64,000 bases of DNA from Oscillospiraceae bacterium. GTDB taxonomy: Bacteria > Bacillota > Clostridia > Oscillospirales > Ruminococcaceae. The notes beneath the pieces were generated by a model. The model was given only the letters and a program-made list of their open reading frames with translations. It did not search any database and was not told where the DNA came from. Position 1 is the first letter of the stretch. Every line of letters begins with the position of its first letter. A program made the translations under genes and the position numbers. Shown here one piece after another: positions 62,085-64,000 of the stretch. The DNA is taken from the NCBI GenBank assembly GCA_028692035.1, contig JAQUYD010000001.1:1-64000 (forward strand), read 5' to 3'.

Positions 62085-64000
62085 TCAAATCCTCCCAAAT
62101 TGTTTTTCGATCTCTTTCTTGGTCAGGATCACCGCTACTGGCCGTCCATGGGGGCAATGGAACACTGTCCCGTCTTCCCGCATCAGTCTGAGAATTTCCT
62201 GCAGCTCCTCCGGCGTGCTGCGGTCGCCGCCCTTGACCGCCGCCCGGCAGGAAATATTGTGGTACAGCCAATCCAGGTGCTCCGGTGAAACATCCTGCTT
62301 TCCCTGGGATAAGTAGCCACAGATTTCGTTGACAGTCTCTTCGATCTGCGCATTTTCCAGCCACATGGGCGCGCTGCGCACCAAAAGGGAGCCGCCGCCA
62401 AAATCCTCCGCCTCGAACCCACATTCCAGCAATACGTCCAAATGCTCCAGCGCGGCGGAATACTCCTCTTGCGACAAGAGCACCGCAACCGGGGACAGCA
62501 GGTTTTGCATAAACTGTTCCGTCTTTCCTGCCTTCAGCTGATTATACAAGATCCTCTCGTGGGCAGCGTGCTTATCCACCAGCACCAAGCGCGCTTTCCC
62601 TTCGAACAGGATATAGGTGTGAAAAAGTTCACCCAAGTAGGCCAAATCTTCGTATGCTTGGGACGGCGGGAGAAATTCCTGCTGTTCTAAGCTCTGTGCC
62701 GTAGCGGCCGGGGAAGCGATTGCTTGATCCGGCAAAATCGCCGCTCCCGCCGCATCCATTTCCTCCGGCCCACCCTTTTGCCGGTTCGGCAGCAGCGCAT
62801 CCTCCACCTCTACGTCGAGGGAAAGATTTTTTCCCCACAGGTCCGGCGAATAAACCTTCTTTTCGAAGGGGAGGTTGTCCGCAGGTTTTTGCGACGGGAT
62901 TCCCGTGTCAAAAGAAAGCCACTTTCCGGAACTGTCCTCCAAAGCCCTGCCGGGAAAAGGCGGTTGCTGCTGCCCCACCTTCTCGCGGGTACTGCCAGCA
63001 CCTGCCGCTGTATGCATCAGGGCCGGGTCTGCCGTCTTTTCCTTCTCCTCGCCCCCAAATGCGCTGCGGAATTCCTCCGCGCTCATCCGCTGCTGCACCG
63101 GCTTTTGGCGGGGCTTTTCAAGGGAGCCCTCCACCGTTATATCTCCTGCCTGGAGTGCGTTCTTCACCCCAAAGTATACCAAATCGAAGATGGGCTTTTC
63201 ATTTTCGAAGCGCACTTCGATCTTCGCCGGGTGGACGTTGACATCCACCGAATGGGGCGGCAGATGAACATCTAGCACACAGGCGGGGAACCGGCCCACC
63301 ATCATGGAATGCTTAAACCCCTCTTCCAAGGCGACGGCGCAGGTGCGGGATTTAACATACCGGCGGTTGACATAAAAATTCTGCATGGAACGGTTTGCCC
63401 GCGCCTTATGCGGTTTTGAGACAAACCCTTTCAGCGAAAAACCGTTCATGGTGTAATCCACTGGCAGCAGCCCCGCAGCAAATTCCCTGCCAAATATAGC
63501 ATAGATCGCCGAAAGCTGCTGGCCATCCCCAGGAGTGTGGAGTTTTTCTTCTCCGTCGCGGATCAGCCGGAAGGAAATCTCTGGATAGACCAGCGCGATT
63601 TTTTCCACAATCCCCGCCACTGCGTTGGCCTCGGAAACATCTTTTTTCAAGAACTTCAGCCGGGCGGGCGTATTGTAAAATAGATCCCGCACGACGATGG
63701 TCGTCCCCACCGGGCAGCCTGCCGCCTCATATGCGACCTCTTCCGACGCGTCGATCGCATAGCGGATGCCCTCCACCGCATCCTCCCGCCGGGAGAGCAG
63801 CTCCACCCGCGCCACCGCGGAAATAGAAGCCAGCGCCTCGCCGCGAAAACCCATGGTGGAAATGGCGTCCAAATCACCCGCGCTGCGAACCTTGCTGGTT
63901 GCATGGCGCAGAAATGCGTTTTTCACATCTTCCGGATAAAAACCGCAGCCGTTATCGGTTACCCGCATAAAAGACATGCCGCCTTTTTGAATTTCGACCG
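62085..64000 (-). CDS. mutL: MutL, mismatch-repair protein, N-terminus beyond the right edge
   Basis: About 638 codons of MutL are visible and the frame runs off the right edge. The track ORF starts at an internal ATG (63977), but reading on gives VEIQKGG in frame, so the gene continues. GHKL-ATPase motifs include TDNGCGF, ATSKVRSAGDL and GFRGEALASI. A linker follows, then the C-terminal domain with DKHAAHERILYNQL and SCRAAVKGGD, the latter typical of endonuclease-type MutL. Partner mutS would lie outside the window. Confidence 0.95.
   Translation of the reverse strand, partial: VEIQKGGMSFMRVTDNGCGFYPEDVKNAFLRHATSKVRSAGDLDAISTMGFRGEALASISAVARVELLSRREDAVEGIRYAIDASEEVAYEAAGCPVGTTIVVRDLFYNTPARLKFLKKDVSEANAVAGIVEKIALVYPEISFRLIRDGEEKLHTPGDGQQLSAIYAIFGREFAAGLLPVDYTMNGFSLKGFVSKPHKARANRSMQNFYVNRRYVKSRTCAVALEEGFKHSMMVGRFPACVLDVHLPPHSVDVNVHPAKIEVRFENEKPIFDLVYFGVKNALQAGDITVEGSLEKPRQKPVQQRMSAEEFRSAFGGEEKEKTADPALMHTAAGAGSTREKVGQQQPPFPGRALEDSSGKWLSFDTGIPSQKPADNLPFEKKVYSPDLWGKNLSLDVEVEDALLPNRQKGGPEEMDAAGAAILPDQAIASPAATAQSLEQQEFLPPSQAYEDLAYLGELFHTYILFEGKARLVLVDKHAAHERILYNQLKAGKTEQFMQNLLSPVAVLLSQEEYSAALEHLDVLLECGFEAEDFGGGSLLVRSAPMWLENAQIEETVNEICGYLSQGKQDVSPEHLDWLYHNISCRAAVKGGDRSTPEELQEILRLMREDGTVFHCPHGRPVAVILTKKEIEKQFGRI

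Noticed and set aside
1-64000. CRISPR arrays, insertion sequences, phage genes
   Set aside because: I saw no regularly spaced repeats, transposases or phage structural genes; mobile DNA is limited to the left edge.

Overview
The window is chromosomal DNA of a low-to-mid GC Gram-positive anaerobe in Clostridia. The closest fit by gene content is the Oscillospirales/Ruminococcaceae type. The evidence is an IspH-RpsA fusion gene, a SepF/YlmH/DivIVA division cluster, SpoVG, YtvI and an interrupted spoIIIAA, IreB, tRNA-sensing T-box leaders, and Hfq encoded next to MiaA and MutL. Nearly everything is core metabolism or cell biology. The only clear mobile DNA is at the extreme left edge.

Layout. 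1-850: the end of what looks like an integrative/conjugative element, with a sigma-70-like gene running off the left edge. Its junction with the chromosome lies inside spoIIIAA, which survives only as its N-terminal ~60 codons. 850-1305: a tRNA-Gly(GCC) gene with a consensus promoter and terminator, then a possible structured RNA. 1.35-3.4 kb: a DnaD-like and a DnaC/DnaI-like gene (replication restart and helicase loading). 3.4-7.8 kb: the high-affinity phosphate operon pstSCAB-phoU, whose PstS is circularly permuted. 8-13 kb: an M42 peptidase, then a threonine/lysine-branch operon (ACT regulator, hom, thrB, aspartokinase). 13.3-15.7 kb: YtvI and an M20 peptidase. 15.7-18.7 kb: a methionine ABC transporter (metNIQ) behind a Met T-box. 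18.7-21.4 kb: a Ca2+-type P-type ATPase. 21.5-26.1 kb: sbcD, sbcC and a small unknown gene.

26.2-31.8 kb: a surface cluster (beta-helical Cthe_2159-like lipoprotein, DUF4956, VTC domain) next to a two-component system. 31.9-35.0 kb: a DUF4358/MBOAT/DHHW polymer O-acetylation cluster. 35.1-40.5 kb: ispH-rpsA, plsC, cmk, a flavoprotein and an RpiR regulator. 40.7-44.3 kb: spoVG, murC and a MATE exporter. 44.3-47.7 kb: an MazF/EndoA-type toxin without a visible antitoxin, a lipoprotein, nnr and a DUF6106-like protein. 47.8-51.6 kb: pheST behind a Phe T-box. 51.7-52.5 kb: IreB and a 98-aa conserved-looking protein. 52.5-55.2 kb: split transketolase and a HAD phosphatase. 55.2-64 kb: one long leftward gene run, mutL (cut by the right edge), miaA, hfq, an HlyD-like gene, yggS, sepF, ylmH, divIVA, lspA and rluD.

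I did not find a wholly new defence or mobile system. The most rewarding observations are the element/spoIIIAA junction, the permuted PstS, a 6S-like RNA candidate, a 64-bp perfect palindrome between convergent genes, a promoter-embedded inverted repeat, and a few small conserved-looking genes of unknown function. All family assignments come from reading motifs by eye. No database search was run.
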